NCBI RefSeq assembly: GCF_038005225.1 | Contig: NZ_JBBOSU010000001.1 | Span: 1,848,001 to 1,912,000, forward strand | Length of the DNA: 64,000 nucleotides | DNA from: Solibacillus sp. FSL K6-1523 | GTDB taxonomy: Bacteria; Bacillota; Bacilli; Bacillales_A; Planococcaceae | Reading direction: 5' to 3' | Shown: positions 8,933 to 17,715 of the stretch, one piece after another | Position numbering within the stretch: position 1 is the stretch's first letter | Layout of the letters: every line of letters starts with the position of its first letter | Notes under the pieces: model-generated | What the model was told of the DNA's origin: nothing | Seen by the model: the letters and a program-made list of their open reading frames with translations, nothing else | Databases searched by the model: none | Translations under genes and position numbers: made by a program

Positions 8933-9409
8933 ATGAAAGCATATTTAGCAAATGGTTTATTTTCAATAGGAGATCGTTACGTCAATGAGGTGTTGGCAGC
9001 GAAAATACGTGAAGCTGTGCCAACGATTGAATTGTATGTGCCACAAGAAAATGCGGCGATTAATGATAAAAATAGTTATGCCAATAGTTTAGCGATTGCA
9101 GAGGCGGATTTAGCAAGCTTGCAAGTAAGTGATGTATTAATTGCTGTTATTGATGGCATTGAAATTGACTCAGGTGTAGCAGCAGAAATCGGTGCATTTT
9201 CTGCATTAAATCGACCAATTATTGCGCTGTTTTCAGATGTGCGCCAAATGGGACGTACAAATACGAAAAAAATTGAAGCGTTAATTGAAGACGGCACAGA
9301 AAATCAATTTATTTACCGCAATTTATTCGTTGTGGGACTCATTAAGCGAAACGGTAAAATTGTTACAACAATGGAAGAAGTAGTGGAAGAAATAAAGTTA
9401 CATGTTTGA
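8933..9409 (+). CDS. Nucleoside 2-deoxyribosyltransferase family protein
   Basis: 158 aa. The pattern YLANGLFSIGDRYVNEVL at the N-terminus, DVLIAVIDGIEIDSGVAAEIGAF in the middle and RPIIALFSDVR fits the NDT fold, with a nucleophilic-Glu-like position in AAEIGA. Such enzymes swap bases between deoxynucleosides in purine/pyrimidine salvage. It starts 20 bp after the DUF1648 gene and may be cotranscribed with it. Family certain, substrate not. Confidence 0.88.
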   Translation: MKAYLANGLFSIGDRYVNEVLAAKIREAVPTIELYVPQENAAINDKNSYANSLAIAEADLASLQVSDVLIAVIDGIEIDSGVAAEIGAFSALNRPIIALFSDVRQMGRTNTKKIEALIEDGTENQFIYRNLFVVGLIKRNGKIVTTMEEVVEEIKLHV

Positions 9410-9451
9410 ATGGGAGTTTTAAAACTAAACGTTAAAGGTGGGGAAAAGTAG

Positions 9452-10021
9452 ATGAAAGTCTTAGAAAATGAAGTTGTGAAATTAGTACCAATTAACACTG
9501 AGCATATTGACGGAATATATAAAACAGCGCAGTTTCCTGAAATTTGGGAGCATTTGTCGGTAACATTATTTGACCTGGAAAGTGTTGTTCAATATGTAGA
9601 AGACGGTATAAAAAAGCGAGAAGCGAAAACCGATTTTCAATTCGTCATTATTGATGCACAAACAAATGAAGTAATTGGTTCGACTACTTTTATGGATATT
9701 TCAATGGCACATAAATGCCTCGAAATCGGCTCTACTTGGCTCACACCTGCATATTGGCGTTCAAACATAAATACAAACTGCAAATTTTTATTATTGCAAC
9801 ATGGTTTTGAAGAACTTGGTTTAAATCGCATTCAAATTAAAACAGGTCATGAAAATATCCGCTCGCAAAAAGCGATCGAGCGTCTAGGTGCCGTAAAAGA
9901 GGGCATTTTACGCAACCATATGATTCGAAAAGAAGGCACGATTCGCCATACTGTAATGTACAGTATTACAATTGAAGAATGGCCGGAAATGAAAAAACGT
10001 TTCTTGGCTGAGCTTTTATAA
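9452..10021 (+). CDS. GNAT N-acetyltransferase, RimJ/RimL type
   Basis: 189 aa. Typical RimL-like features are LEIGSTWLTPAYWRSNINTNCK (beta-bulge and acetyl-CoA region), FEELGLNRIQIKT and NIRSQKAIERLGAVKEGILR. The family acetylates ribosomal proteins, amino acids or drugs; the target here is unknown. GGTGGGG precedes the ATG. The gene faces the GyrI-like gene across a shared bidirectional terminator. Confidence 0.9.
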   Translation: MKVLENEVVKLVPINTEHIDGIYKTAQFPEIWEHLSVTLFDLESVVQYVEDGIKKREAKTDFQFVIIDAQTNEVIGSTTFMDISMAHKCLEIGSTWLTPAYWRSNINTNCKFLLLQHGFEELGLNRIQIKTGHENIRSQKAIERLGAVKEGILRNHMIRKEGTIRHTVMYSITIEEWPEMKKRFLAELL

Positions 10022-10033
10022 GGGAAATCAAAG

Positions 10034-10070
10034 TGGAAAAGGGCGTACAACCAGCCCTTTTCCATTTTTT
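10034..10070. terminator. Bidirectional terminator
   Basis: A perfect 11-bp stem TGGAAAAGGGC/GCCCTTTTCCA with a 9-nt loop is followed by TTTTTT. It lies between convergent genes and serves the plus gene best. Confidence 0.9.
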
Positions 10071-10519
10071 TACTGTACAGGGACTAATATTTCACACAAA
10101 TGGTTAGCGATCATTGTAGAAGTATATCTTTCAATAATGGGTTGTTCTCTGACGGCTAAATTATTTTTATCTATTTCAGAAAAGATAGTGCCCCAAAATT
10201 CGCTAACTGCCTCTTTTGTATGGTCAAGCAAGAAAATAGCATATTTCCCGCCAGCAAAAGTACCAACTTGAGCAGGTTCTTCCACTTGAAAAACTTTATC
10301 TATTACAACGCAAACATCATAACGACATTCTGCTTTAGGGGTCACCTCTGGGTTATCTTGTGGGATACCTAAAATTATAGAATTCTCAAATAACCCATTC
10401 AACTGTGCCCATCTTTTAAATGACTCCATTAATTCTTTATTTTGCTTTTCACCGTACGCTCCAACGTTACGGAAATAAGCAATCCTTGATTCAGGTAATT
10501 CTTCAATAGTTAATTGCAT
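10070..10519 (-). CDS. GyrI-like / AraC effector-binding domain protein
   Basis: 149 aa. ITIEELPESRIAYFRNVG-type opening, ECRYDVCVVID in the centre and FAGGKYAIFLLDHT near the end match the GyrI-like small-molecule-binding domain (SHS2 repeats) found alone or on AraC/MerR activators. No DNA-binding domain is attached, so it probably binds or sequesters a hydrophobic ligand. AGGAAGGGAGG precedes the start on the minus strand. Monocistronic. Confidence 0.85.
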   Translation of the reverse strand: MQLTIEELPESRIAYFRNVGAYGEKQNKELMESFKRWAQLNGLFENSIILGIPQDNPEVTPKAECRYDVCVVIDKVFQVEEPAQVGTFAGGKYAIFLLDHTKEAVSEFWGTIFSEIDKNNLAVREQPIIERYTSTMIANHLCEILVPVQ

Positions 10520-10907
10520 ATTTTATTCCTCCCTTCCTAGAAAAGGTAATACGATATAAAATGTTTTTCAAGCTCTTTTTTAAAAAATTGGATTAGGTGC
10601 CGGTATAATTTACCGGTTATTTCCCTGCATAATAAAATTTAGAAAGGATTTCTTATTCGATAATTCTCTTCCTTATGAATAGAATTTAATAAAAATGTAA
10701 GAAATATGCTATTGAATACACCCATCACTAGTACTTATTGAAAATTCCTATTGTAATACAATAAATTAGTTGGTAGTATATGATATAGTACAATAATAGT
10801 GTTGGACGCGAGTTATTAGATGTTGGAAATTTTCAACACCAAATAGGCATACAAATGCATAAAGTATCATTGCGTAGATCGTTGTGGATAAAACTACAAA
10901 CGGGAGC

Positions 10908-10976
10908 AGTTTCTGGAGAGAGCGCATCAATTGCGTCGCCGAAGGGTTCACAATCTCAGGCAAAAGGACAGAAGGG
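10908..10976 (+). ncRNA. Glycine riboswitch aptamer (single)
   Basis: The aptamer core is readable: TTCTGGAGAG (10911-10920), the GCGC/GCGT helix, GCCGAAGGG, then CTCAGGCAAAAGGACAGAA. TTCTG and CAGAA form helix P1. Only one consensus aptamer is visible. The upstream 10800-10900 stretch has a GTTG-AATTTT-CAAC-type hairpin but no second core. Two hairpins with T-rich tails lie between the aptamer and the permease gene, giving a transcriptional expression platform. The 10520-10900 part of the gap holds nothing else I can identify. Confidence 0.9.
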
Positions 10977-11036
10977 TAATAATAGTAGACGTTTTTTTGT
11001 GTTTAAAAACGTTGTTATTTTTTATTCTTAAGTTAT

Positions 11037-11074
11037 AGAGACTGATTCCATTTTAGGGATCAGTCTCTTTTTTT
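11037..11074 (+). terminator. Riboswitch terminator
   Basis: AGAGACTGAT/ATCAGTCTCT with inner TCC/GGG and a 7-T tail lies between the glycine aptamer and the permease. A weaker hairpin ACGTTTTT/AAAAACGT (about 10989-11013) precedes it and could compete with it. Confidence 0.85.
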
Positions 11075-11165
11075 CAGGAAAAATGATTCACCGCGAACCT
11101 CATCGCTATTATTTCGATCCATACGAAAAATATGGAGCAAAATAATGATATCGGAGGAAAACATC

Positions 11166-12503
11166 TTGGCACAACAACAGTTAAAACGAGAACTAAAAAA
11201 TCGACATGTTCAATTGATCGCAATTGGTGGAACGATTGGGACAGGGTTATTTTTAGGCTCGGGTAAAGCGATTGCATTAGCAGGGCCATCTATTATTTTG
11301 GCGTATTTAATTGTCGGCATTGCACTATTTTTCGTTATGCGTGCATTAGGAGAATTATTACTATCAAAAGGCGGCTATCAATCCTTCACTGAATTTGCGA
11401 CAGAATACATAGGGGATTGGGCAGGCTATGTGACAGGATGGACGTATTGGTTTTGCTGGATCATGACTGCAATGGCCGACATTATTGCGGTCGGCATGTA
11501 CACACAGTATTGGTTTGACATCCCGCAATGGGTGCCAGCAATTGCTTGTTTAGTCGTATTACTAGGTTTAAATTTATTAACGGTAAAACTTTTCGGAGAG
11601 TTAGAGTTTTGGTTTGCGCTCATTAAAATTATTACGATTGTAGCATTAATCGTAATTGGCGTTATTTTATTAATTATTGGATTTGAAACAAACACAGGTC
11701 AAGTAGCCGTATCGAATTTGTGGGAACATGGTGGATTATTCCCGAATGGCGCATTTGGCTTCTTAATGGCCTTCCAAATGGTCGTATTTGCCTTCGTTGG
11801 GGTAGAATTAGTCGGTGTTTCGGCAGCGGAAACAGCGAATCCGCAAAAAAATATTCCTTCTGCGATTAATAAAATTCCACTGCGTATTTTATTATTTTAC
11901 GTTGGTGCGTTATTCATCATTTTAACGATCAATCCATGGAATACATTAAGTGCGGAAAGCTCGCCATTTGTGCAAGTGTTTGCATTAGTCGGCATTCCAG
12001 TGGCAGCGGGATTAATTAACTTTGTTGTATTAACATCCGCAGCATCTGCCGGAAATAGTGGTTTATTTTCAACGAGCCGTATGTTGTTTAGTCTTGGCTC
12101 GAACAATCAAGCTTCAAAAAAATTCGGTACTTTAAATAAAAGAAGTGTGCCACAAAACGGTTTAATTTTTTCAGCAGTTGTCGTGTCAATTGGAGCGTTA
12201 TTAAGTTATTTCATGCCAGAGGATGCTTTTGGAATTGTCACGACGATTAGTGCGATTTGTTTTATTTGGGTATGGAGCATCATTTTAATTTCGCATATTC
12301 TTTATAAAAAACGTCACCCAGAATTGCATGCAACTTCTACTTTTAAAGCACCATTAACACCGTTTATTAACTATTTAGTATTAGCTTTCTTCGCATTTTT
12401 ACTTGTCATTATGGCGATTTCAGAAGCGACTCGAACAGCGTTAATGCTCACACCGCTTTGGTTTATTTTGCTATTCGTGCTTTATCGAATGAAAAGAAAA
12501 TAA
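11166..12503 (+). CDS. Amino acid permease, glycine/alanine/D-serine type (CycA-like)
   Basis: 445 aa from TTG 11166, chosen because GGAGG lies 8 nt upstream; the in-frame ATG at 11145 would put that site inside the gene. The N-terminus LKRELKNRHVQLIAIGGTIGTGLFLGSG is the APC-family consensus motif, followed by 12 predicted membrane helices. It fits the CycA (D-serine/D-alanine/glycine) branch. The upstream glycine riboswitch independently supports glycine as a substrate. Whether glycine turns expression up or down cannot be read by eye. Confidence 0.88.
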   Translation: MAQQQLKRELKNRHVQLIAIGGTIGTGLFLGSGKAIALAGPSIILAYLIVGIALFFVMRALGELLLSKGGYQSFTEFATEYIGDWAGYVTGWTYWFCWIMTAMADIIAVGMYTQYWFDIPQWVPAIACLVVLLGLNLLTVKLFGELEFWFALIKIITIVALIVIGVILLIIGFETNTGQVAVSNLWEHGGLFPNGAFGFLMAFQMVVFAFVGVELVGVSAAETANPQKNIPSAINKIPLRILLFYVGALFIILTINPWNTLSAESSPFVQVFALVGIPVAAGLINFVVLTSAASAGNSGLFSTSRMLFSLGSNNQASKKFGTLNKRSVPQNGLIFSAVVVSIGALLSYFMPEDAFGIVTTISAICFIWVWSIILISHILYKKRHPELHATSTFKAPLTPFINYLVLAFFAFLLVIMAISEATRTALMLTPLWFILLFVLYRMKRK

Positions 12504-12510
12504 CAAGTAG

Positions 12511-12544
12511 TCCGAACTTCACTGACTGAAGTTCGGATTTTTTT
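12511..12544 (+). terminator. Intrinsic terminator
   Basis: A perfect 11-bp stem TCCGAACTTCA/TGAAGTTCGGA with a CTGAC loop, followed by T7. It ends the permease transcript. Confidence 0.92.
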
Positions 12545-12584
12545 GATTCCAGTTATAATTCATATTAAAATAGAGGAAAAGGCG

Positions 12585-13832
12585 GTGGGAATAGTGGCGG
12601 GAAGGGTTATTTTTCATGTGGATATGAATAGTTTTTATGCGTCTGTTGAACAAGCACATGATCCGAGCTTAAAAGGAAAACCGATTGCGATTGCAGGGAA
12701 TGTGAAAGAGCGTCGAGGGATTATTGTAACGAGCTCATATGAGGCAAGGGCGCATGGGATTTATACAACAATGACGGTTGGAGAAGCAATGAGAAAATGT
12801 CCACAGTTGCTATTATTACCACCCGATTTTGCTAAGTACCGGGTCGCAAGTGCGGCAATATTTACGATTTTACGAAGCTATACAGATTTAGTTGAACCTG
12901 TTTCGATTGATGAAGGTTACTTAGATGTTACCGAACGTTCGAAAACACAGCATCCTGTGAAAATTGCTGAGGAAATCCAGCAACGCATAATAACTGAACT
13001 AGATTTACCTTGTTCGATTGGCATTGCACCGAATAAGTTTTTAGCGAAAACCGCATCGGACATGAAAAAGCCACTCGGAATTACCGTACTGCGGAAGCGT
13101 GAAATCCAACAATTGTTATGGCCGCAAAAAGTGATTGAAATGCATGGTATTGGGGAAAGTACTGCTAAAAAATTAGCAACATTTGGGATTTTGACAATAG
13201 GCGATTTGGCAAATGCGGATGAACGGATGCTTCAAAACAAATTAGGGAAGAATGGGGTGCGCTTAAAAAATAGAGCGAACGGGATAGACGAGCGAAATGT
13301 CGATCCCAATTCGATTTATGATACGAAAAGTGTGGGCAATTCCACGACATTACCAAGGGATGAAACCGAATATTACATTTTGAAAGAGACGTTTGAAAAA
13401 TTAAGTCGCAGTGTAGCAGAGCGTTTAAAGGCGAAATATTTAGTTGGTACAACGGTCAGTATTCAAATTCGTAATTTTGAATGGAAAAATCAAACACGGA
13501 GCAAATCGGTTCGAAATGCGCTTCAAAATGCGGATGCGATTTTTGATATTGCTTGGAAACTATTTACCCAAAATTGGGATGAAACTCCGGTAAGGCTCGT
13601 GGGGATTACCGTATCAAATGTTGTTGATCAAGCAGAAACGACGCAGCAATTGAATATATTTAACTTTGAACAGCATGCGAAAGACGAACCGATTGTTGAA
13701 CTTGTTCAGTCAATCGAAAAGAAGTTTGGGAAAGGGAGTTTACAAAGGGGAGTACGCGCAAAAAAATCAAGTTATGCTTCTAAAACAAGCTTCAGTAAAG
13801 ACTTTTTGGAAGATCATAAGCAAGATTTATAA
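12585..13832 (+). CDS. dinB: DNA polymerase IV (Y-family translesion polymerase)
   Basis: 415 aa from GTG 12585, with GAGG 8 nt upstream; GTG 12594 is an alternative. The frame extends back to an ATG at 12543, but that lies inside the preceding terminator. FHVDMNSFYASVEQ and SIDEGYLDVT carry the catalytic acidic residues; most relatives have SIDEAYLD. The steric-gate region, helix-hairpin-helix (MHGIGESTAKKLATFGI) and little-finger domain are all present. DinB copies past damaged template and causes mutations. There is no visible LexA box, but I could not scan exhaustively. Confidence 0.93.
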   Translation: MGIVAGRVIFHVDMNSFYASVEQAHDPSLKGKPIAIAGNVKERRGIIVTSSYEARAHGIYTTMTVGEAMRKCPQLLLLPPDFAKYRVASAAIFTILRSYTDLVEPVSIDEGYLDVTERSKTQHPVKIAEEIQQRIITELDLPCSIGIAPNKFLAKTASDMKKPLGITVLRKREIQQLLWPQKVIEMHGIGESTAKKLATFGILTIGDLANADERMLQNKLGKNGVRLKNRANGIDERNVDPNSIYDTKSVGNSTTLPRDETEYYILKETFEKLSRSVAERLKAKYLVGTTVSIQIRNFEWKNQTRSKSVRNALQNADAIFDIAWKLFTQNWDETPVRLVGITVSNVVDQAETTQQLNIFNFEQHAKDEPIVELVQSIEKKFGKGSLQRGVRAKKSSYASKTSFSKDFLEDHKQDL

Positions 13833-13922
13833 CGAGCACTGAATTTTTCTATATTTAGACACGAATCGACTATTTATCGGATGAATAATTGTTTCAAATA
13901 GGTTTCTTGTCCTACTCCATGC

Positions 13923-13928
13923 TATAAT
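13923..13928 (+). promoter_or_regulatory. -10 element ahead of the MFS gene
   Basis: A perfect TATAAT. Transcription from it would begin near 13935, so the ATG at 13932 would be outside the message. This supports the TTG start at 13959. The -35 is not convincing. Confidence 0.45.
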
Positions 13929-13958
13929 GAGATGTACGATTTTGCTATGGAGGAGGAG

Positions 13959-15434
13959 TTGGACATTCATCCGATACGTTTTTTAAGGATAATGGGAATA
14001 TTAGATGGCGTATCACTTATTACGCTATTATGTATCGCCATGCCACTTAAATATTTTGCAAATATGCCAATTTTCGTCACGATTAATGGTAGTTTACACG
14101 GTGGGATTTTCGTTTTATATATAATCGCAATCGCCCTTGTTCAAATCCGCATTAGGTGGAATATTATTTGGTCCATTTCTGCCATTATTGTTGCATTTAT
14201 ACCGTTTGGTAACTTCATTTATGAGTTGAAATTAAAGAAAATGCAACCACAATTCCAAGTTAAACCAATTCCAAAGCAATGGCTTGTGTATGTCATCATT
14301 TTCTTCTCATTTTTTGATCTATTTGTACAGCTACCTGTTATGAGTACATATGCGCTATCTATTGGTGCGACGACATTTATCGCCGGAATTGTTGTAGGCA
14401 TGTATTCCTTTATGAATACGTTTGGTAATATATTTTCTGGCGTTTTTACAGACAAAATAGGGGCTTTTAAAATACTTGTTTTTGGCTTAATTGCGTCTGT
14501 TCTATCATTGTTCGCGTATCAATTTGTTGATGACACGACAACTTTATTAATTGTCCGTTGTATACATGGCTTTAGTAGTGGTTTTATAACACCAGCTGCT
14601 TTTACGTTATTAGCGAACACTACGGCAAATTCAAAGCAGGGGAGCGGAAGTGCGATTACGGGTTCCTTTGTAGGAATCGCGGCAATTGTTGGTCCTGCTA
14701 CGAGTGGTATTTTAGCGAGTAAAATTTCTGTACCAAATGTGTTAAGTTTAGTTGCCCTATATGGATTGTTATCATTAATAGGGATGCTTTTATTTTTACG
14801 GAAGACGCCACTCACTAAAAAATCAAGTTCACAGAAAAAAGACAAGTTTCAATGGAATAATGGGTTAATGAAAGCATATGGAGGCGCATTTTTCCTTATG
14901 TTTTCACAAGGTGTTTTAGCTTATTTATTGCCGATGTACGTGGAAGATTTGGGATATAGTTCGCGTATGTCCGGTACGTTATTGAGTGTTTTTGGGATTG
15001 TTGCGGTATTAGTGTTCCTATTGCCAACAAACCGAATTTTTGATTATCTCAACTCAAGCTATACATTACTCATTGGTGTGACGGTGTTAGGAACTAGCCA
15101 AGTTATTATTGGGCAATCCACAACGTCTTTAACATTGTACGCCGCGCTTGCATTTTATGGAGTGGGATTCGCCTTTTTCTTCCCAGCGATTAATTCCATT
15201 TTGGTCGAATCTACGACAAAAGAAACGCGTGGGAAAGCATATGGCTTTTTTTATGCCTTTTTCTCCATGGGCGTTGTTGCAGGTTCATTCTTGCTTGGAA
15301 CACTAGATTTAACCGGAACAGCAGGATTTTTGTTTACAGGGCTCGTTTTATTTTCATTTAGTGCAGTAATTATTGTTTCTACAATTCGCTCAAAGCAAGA
15401 TTCTATTTCTTGGCGAAAAAAAGTAAATGATTGA
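13959..15434 (+). CDS. MFS transporter with N-terminal DUF3817 domain
   Basis: 491 aa from TTG 13959, preceded by GGAGGAGGAG. Residues about 5-90 (RFLRIMGILDGVSLITLL...HGGIFVLYIIAIAL) form three helices of the DUF3817 type. The rest is a 12-helix major facilitator with the loop-2/3 motif GVFTDKIGAFKILVFG. The fused domain adds helices to the usual MFS topology. Most similar in feel to drug/sugar exporters; the substrate is unknown. It is monocistronic or leads into the small gene at 15521. Confidence 0.85.
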   Translation: MDIHPIRFLRIMGILDGVSLITLLCIAMPLKYFANMPIFVTINGSLHGGIFVLYIIAIALVQIRIRWNIIWSISAIIVAFIPFGNFIYELKLKKMQPQFQVKPIPKQWLVYVIIFFSFFDLFVQLPVMSTYALSIGATTFIAGIVVGMYSFMNTFGNIFSGVFTDKIGAFKILVFGLIASVLSLFAYQFVDDTTTLLIVRCIHGFSSGFITPAAFTLLANTTANSKQGSGSAITGSFVGIAAIVGPATSGILASKISVPNVLSLVALYGLLSLIGMLLFLRKTPLTKKSSSQKKDKFQWNNGLMKAYGGAFFLMFSQGVLAYLLPMYVEDLGYSSRMSGTLLSVFGIVAVLVFLLPTNRIFDYLNSSYTLLIGVTVLGTSQVIIGQSTTSLTLYAALAFYGVGFAFFFPAINSILVESTTKETRGKAYGFFYAFFSMGVVAGSFLLGTLDLTGTAGFLFTGLVLFSFSAVIIVSTIRSKQDSISWRKKVND

Positions 15435-15520
15435 CGAGCAATTTTTAAAAAGTGATTTATTTATATAGTAAGATACATCAAATCGCATGTGTCCATTGGA
15501 AGTAAGAGAGGAAGAATAGG

Positions 15521-15967
15521 ATGATTTTAAATTTAGAAGTAGTAGAACGTTGTAGTAAAGAAACAGAAGAAACAATTGCGGTTGCAGAAGCAGCATTTAT
15601 AAATACACCGATTAGCTATTTAAAAGAAAATCAAAGCGAGTTTATTTTTGCGCAAAGTACGCAATTTCAAGACATTCGTATTGATGAAATGGCGCTTGAA
15701 TTCGATGATGCCTTTCGTTTATATACGGCACTTTTTGGTTTAAAGGTACAAAAAAAACATAGTGATGCCATTCGTCGTTACTTAAAAGAAAATGTAAAAT
15801 CTGCATTAGGCAGCAGCAGTGCTTCTTTTTCTATGCAAGAAGGTTTATGGGAGCTAAATGTTGCGGTGGACTGTTTAGAAGGATTCAATGAGCAATTAAC
15901 GATCCAACAAGTATATGAACTGCTTTATCAATTTGTTGCGCAATTATTAGAAACGATTGAATTATAA
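15521..15967 (+). CDS. Conserved hypothetical protein
   Basis: 148 aa, acidic, mostly helical, with no signal peptide or membrane segment. Visible stretches include DEMALEFDDAFRLYTALFGL and YELLYQFVAQLLETIEL. I do not recognise the family. AGAGAGGAAG precedes the ATG. It ends 2 bp before the methyltransferase start, which lacks its own good ribosome binding site, so the two are coupled and may act together. Confidence 0.8.
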   Translation: MILNLEVVERCSKETEETIAVAEAAFINTPISYLKENQSEFIFAQSTQFQDIRIDEMALEFDDAFRLYTALFGLKVQKKHSDAIRRYLKENVKSALGSSSASFSMQEGLWELNVAVDCLEGFNEQLTIQQVYELLYQFVAQLLETIEL

Positions 15968-15969
15968 GT

Positions 15970-16902
15970 ATGAAATATCTATATAGTTTTGCTTGGCGAA
16001 AGGATGAGTACGAGCTTTCACGACTGGAAATGCGCACATTTTTTAATTTCCATGTGGAAGGCAATGTCCTTTTAAGTGAGCAAAAAATTGAGCCAAGTCG
16101 CAGTCCGTTTATGCGTTTGCGCTTGGATATTATGTGTGAGGCGACAACACTTGAAGAGTTAGTTGCATTCGCATCGACAATCGAACTGACGGACAAGACG
16201 TTTAAAATCAGTTGCTTAAATAATAAAGATGATGCGATTGAACCAAAAATAGCACGACCAATCCGCAATGCATATATGAAAGAAATTGGGTTAGCCATTT
16301 CGGCTGAACCAAATTTAGACGCGCCAGATGTGGAATTTGGGCTTGTTATATATGAAGATACATTTTATTTCGGTGAATTAGTGCACGGGGAATCGGTTTG
16401 GCTAAAGCATATGCAAAAGCCAGAGATGTATTCCACTGCTCTGAGCACAAGAGATGCAAGGGCACTCGTCAATATTGCGGCGCCGTTTCCAGAAGGGCTT
16501 CGTATTATCGATCCATGCTGCGGCATTGGAACGGTATTAGTGGAAGCAATGAGCATGGGTATTCCAATCGAAGGACGAGATATTAATAAACGCGTTGTTT
16601 GGGGCTCTGAGATTAATTTGCGTCATTTTGGCTATGAACCAAATGTACAAATTGGTCCGATAGAAGAAGCATCAGATGGTTATGATGTGGCGATTATTGA
16701 TATGCCGTATAATTTATTTACACATGCATCAAGTGATTTGCAACAGAGTATCATTACGCATGCAAGAAGAATTGCTAAAAGAGTAGTCATCGTGACGATT
16801 GAACCGATGGACGACAAAATAGCAAATGCCGGCTTAACAATTATGGACCGTGCAATTGTGCAAAAGGGTAATTTTAAGCGCGAACTCGTTGTATGTGAAT
16901 GA
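15970..16902 (+). CDS. Trm11/UPF0020-like RNA methyltransferase
   Basis: 310 aa. Motif I is DPCCGIGTVLVEA from residue 181 and motif IV is DMPY at 244-247, a variant of the DPPY of N2-guanine methyltransferases of the Trm11/Trm14/RlmL group. The N-terminal 110 residues resemble a THUMP-like RNA-binding part (MKYLYSFAWRKDEYELSRLE). tRNA or rRNA guanine methylation is the likely job. It is translated from a coupled start 2 bp after the preceding stop. A strong terminator follows. Confidence 0.85.
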   Translation: MKYLYSFAWRKDEYELSRLEMRTFFNFHVEGNVLLSEQKIEPSRSPFMRLRLDIMCEATTLEELVAFASTIELTDKTFKISCLNNKDDAIEPKIARPIRNAYMKEIGLAISAEPNLDAPDVEFGLVIYEDTFYFGELVHGESVWLKHMQKPEMYSTALSTRDARALVNIAAPFPEGLRIIDPCCGIGTVLVEAMSMGIPIEGRDINKRVVWGSEINLRHFGYEPNVQIGPIEEASDGYDVAIIDMPYNLFTHASSDLQQSIITHARRIAKRVVIVTIEPMDDKIANAGLTIMDRAIVQKGNFKRELVVCE

Positions 16903-16926
16903 ATTGATAGTAATGAATAAGAAGAC

Positions 16927-16963
16927 AGCAACTTACACAAATTATGTGTAGGTTGCTTTTTTA
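16927..16963 (+). terminator. Intrinsic terminator
   Basis: A 12-bp stem AGCAACTTACAC/GTGTAGGTTGCT with one mispair, a 7-nt loop and T6. Confidence 0.9.
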
Positions 16964-17044
16964 GTTTAATGGGGTGGAAGAGGAGCTAAAATAAATAGTA
17001 GGAAAATAAATATCTCAAATTCAAAATAACTTTCGGCAAATGTG

Positions 17045-17073
17045 TTGACAGTCTTTTTTATACATGGTATATT
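17045..17073 (+). promoter_or_regulatory. Promoter of the MhqR-like regulator
   Basis: TTGACA (17045-17050), a 17-bp spacer and TATATT (17068-17073), near consensus for sigma-A. The MhqR-type palindrome begins within the -10, so repressor binding would block it. Confidence 0.8.
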
Positions 17074-17093
17074 TATCTCGAATTAAAGATAAA
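17072..17093 (+). promoter_or_regulatory. MhqR-type operator 1
   Basis: The palindrome TTTATCT..AGATAAA around CGAATT resembles the known MhqR site of B. subtilis (ATCTCGAATTCGAGAT type, from memory). It overlaps the -10 and the start of transcription, predicting autorepression. A weaker related string is at 17011-17028. Confidence 0.7.
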
Positions 17094-17122
17094 TGAATTC
17101 GTAACGATAAGGAGGATTGCCG

Positions 17123-17557
17123 ATGAGTGACTATCATAAGCAGTTAAAAGCATTTACCGTATTGCTACGTGCAGCAAATACTGTGCAAGAAGTTTCACGA
17201 AAAGATATTACAGCAAATGATTTGAATTTAACGGAATTTGCCGTATTGGAGTTACTTTATCATAAAGGTGATCAACCAATTCAAATAATTGGTAAAAAAG
17301 TACTCATTGCTAGCAGTAGCATTACGTATGTCGTAGATAAGCTCGAAAAAAGAGGATTTGTCCAAAGACTTGCTTGCCCTAGTGATCGACGGGTAACTTT
17401 TGCATCGCTCACAGATGAGGGGACAGCATTTATTGAAGGCATTTTTCCAAAACATGAAAAAAAAGTCGCACAAGTATTCGACGTACTGACGGAGGAAGAG
17501 CTTGAAACGTTTACAATATTAACAAAGCGAATCGGACTTCATGCAGAACGTCTTTAA
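17123..17557 (+). CDS. mhqR: MarR-family regulator, MhqR-like
   Basis: 144 aa from ATG 17123, with GGAGG 7 nt upstream. A winged helix spans about residues 30-100 (LTEFAVLELLYHKG...SSSITYVVDKLEKRGFVQRLACPSDRRVTFASLTDEG), and dimerisation helices lie at both ends. MhqR represses quinone/catechol detoxification genes in B. subtilis. The downstream dioxygenase, FMN reductase and hydrolase match that regulon, and MhqR-type palindromes lie at this gene and at the dioxygenase. There is one obvious Cys (in RLACPS), a possible redox sensor. The assignment rests on context plus the operators. Confidence 0.8.
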   Translation: MSDYHKQLKAFTVLLRAANTVQEVSRKDITANDLNLTEFAVLELLYHKGDQPIQIIGKKVLIASSSITYVVDKLEKRGFVQRLACPSDRRVTFASLTDEGTAFIEGIFPKHEKKVAQVFDVLTEEELETFTILTKRIGLHAERL

Positions 17558-17565
17558 CTTGATTC

Positions 17566-17671
17566 AGCTGAATCAAGTCAAGCCCCGGCGGATGTCACAG
17601 ATTTTTAAAGGAAGATTTTCGAGTGAACTCGAAAAAAATCTGGACGCAATTACGCCAAGGCGAAATTGATT
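17566..17671 (+). repeat. 105-bp dispersed repeat, copy A
   Basis: It starts 8 bp after the mhqR stop. It is about 90% identical by eye to the reverse complement of 19331-19435. Shared blocks include AGCCCCGGCGGATGTCACAG, a CGAGTGAACTCG-type hairpin, AATCTGGAC and ATTACGCCAAGGCG. A TTGATTCAGCTGAATCAA palindrome sits at its left edge. It can fold as several hairpins. Confidence 0.85.
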
Positions 17672-17683
17672 TTTTTGAGGTTA

Positions 17684-17701
17684 TATCTCGAATTCAAGGT
17701 A
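17684..17701 (+). promoter_or_regulatory. MhqR-type operator 2
   Basis: TATCTCGAATTCAAGGTA matches a palindrome at 7 of 9 paired positions and lies 15 bp before the dioxygenase ATG, just outside repeat copy A. Confidence 0.65.
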
Positions 17702-17715
17702 ACGGAGGGGTTAGA

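Noticed and set aside
10766..10963. Minus-strand 65-aa ORF
   Set aside because: It runs through the glycine riboswitch, which explains the sequence conservation better than coding.
14519..14845. Minus-strand 108-aa ORF inside the MFS gene
   Set aside because: Shadow frame of a long conserved membrane protein.
17623..17715. N-terminal extension of the dioxygenase
   Set aside because: These codons come from repeat copy A and the operator; the ATG at 17716 has the GGAGGGG site.
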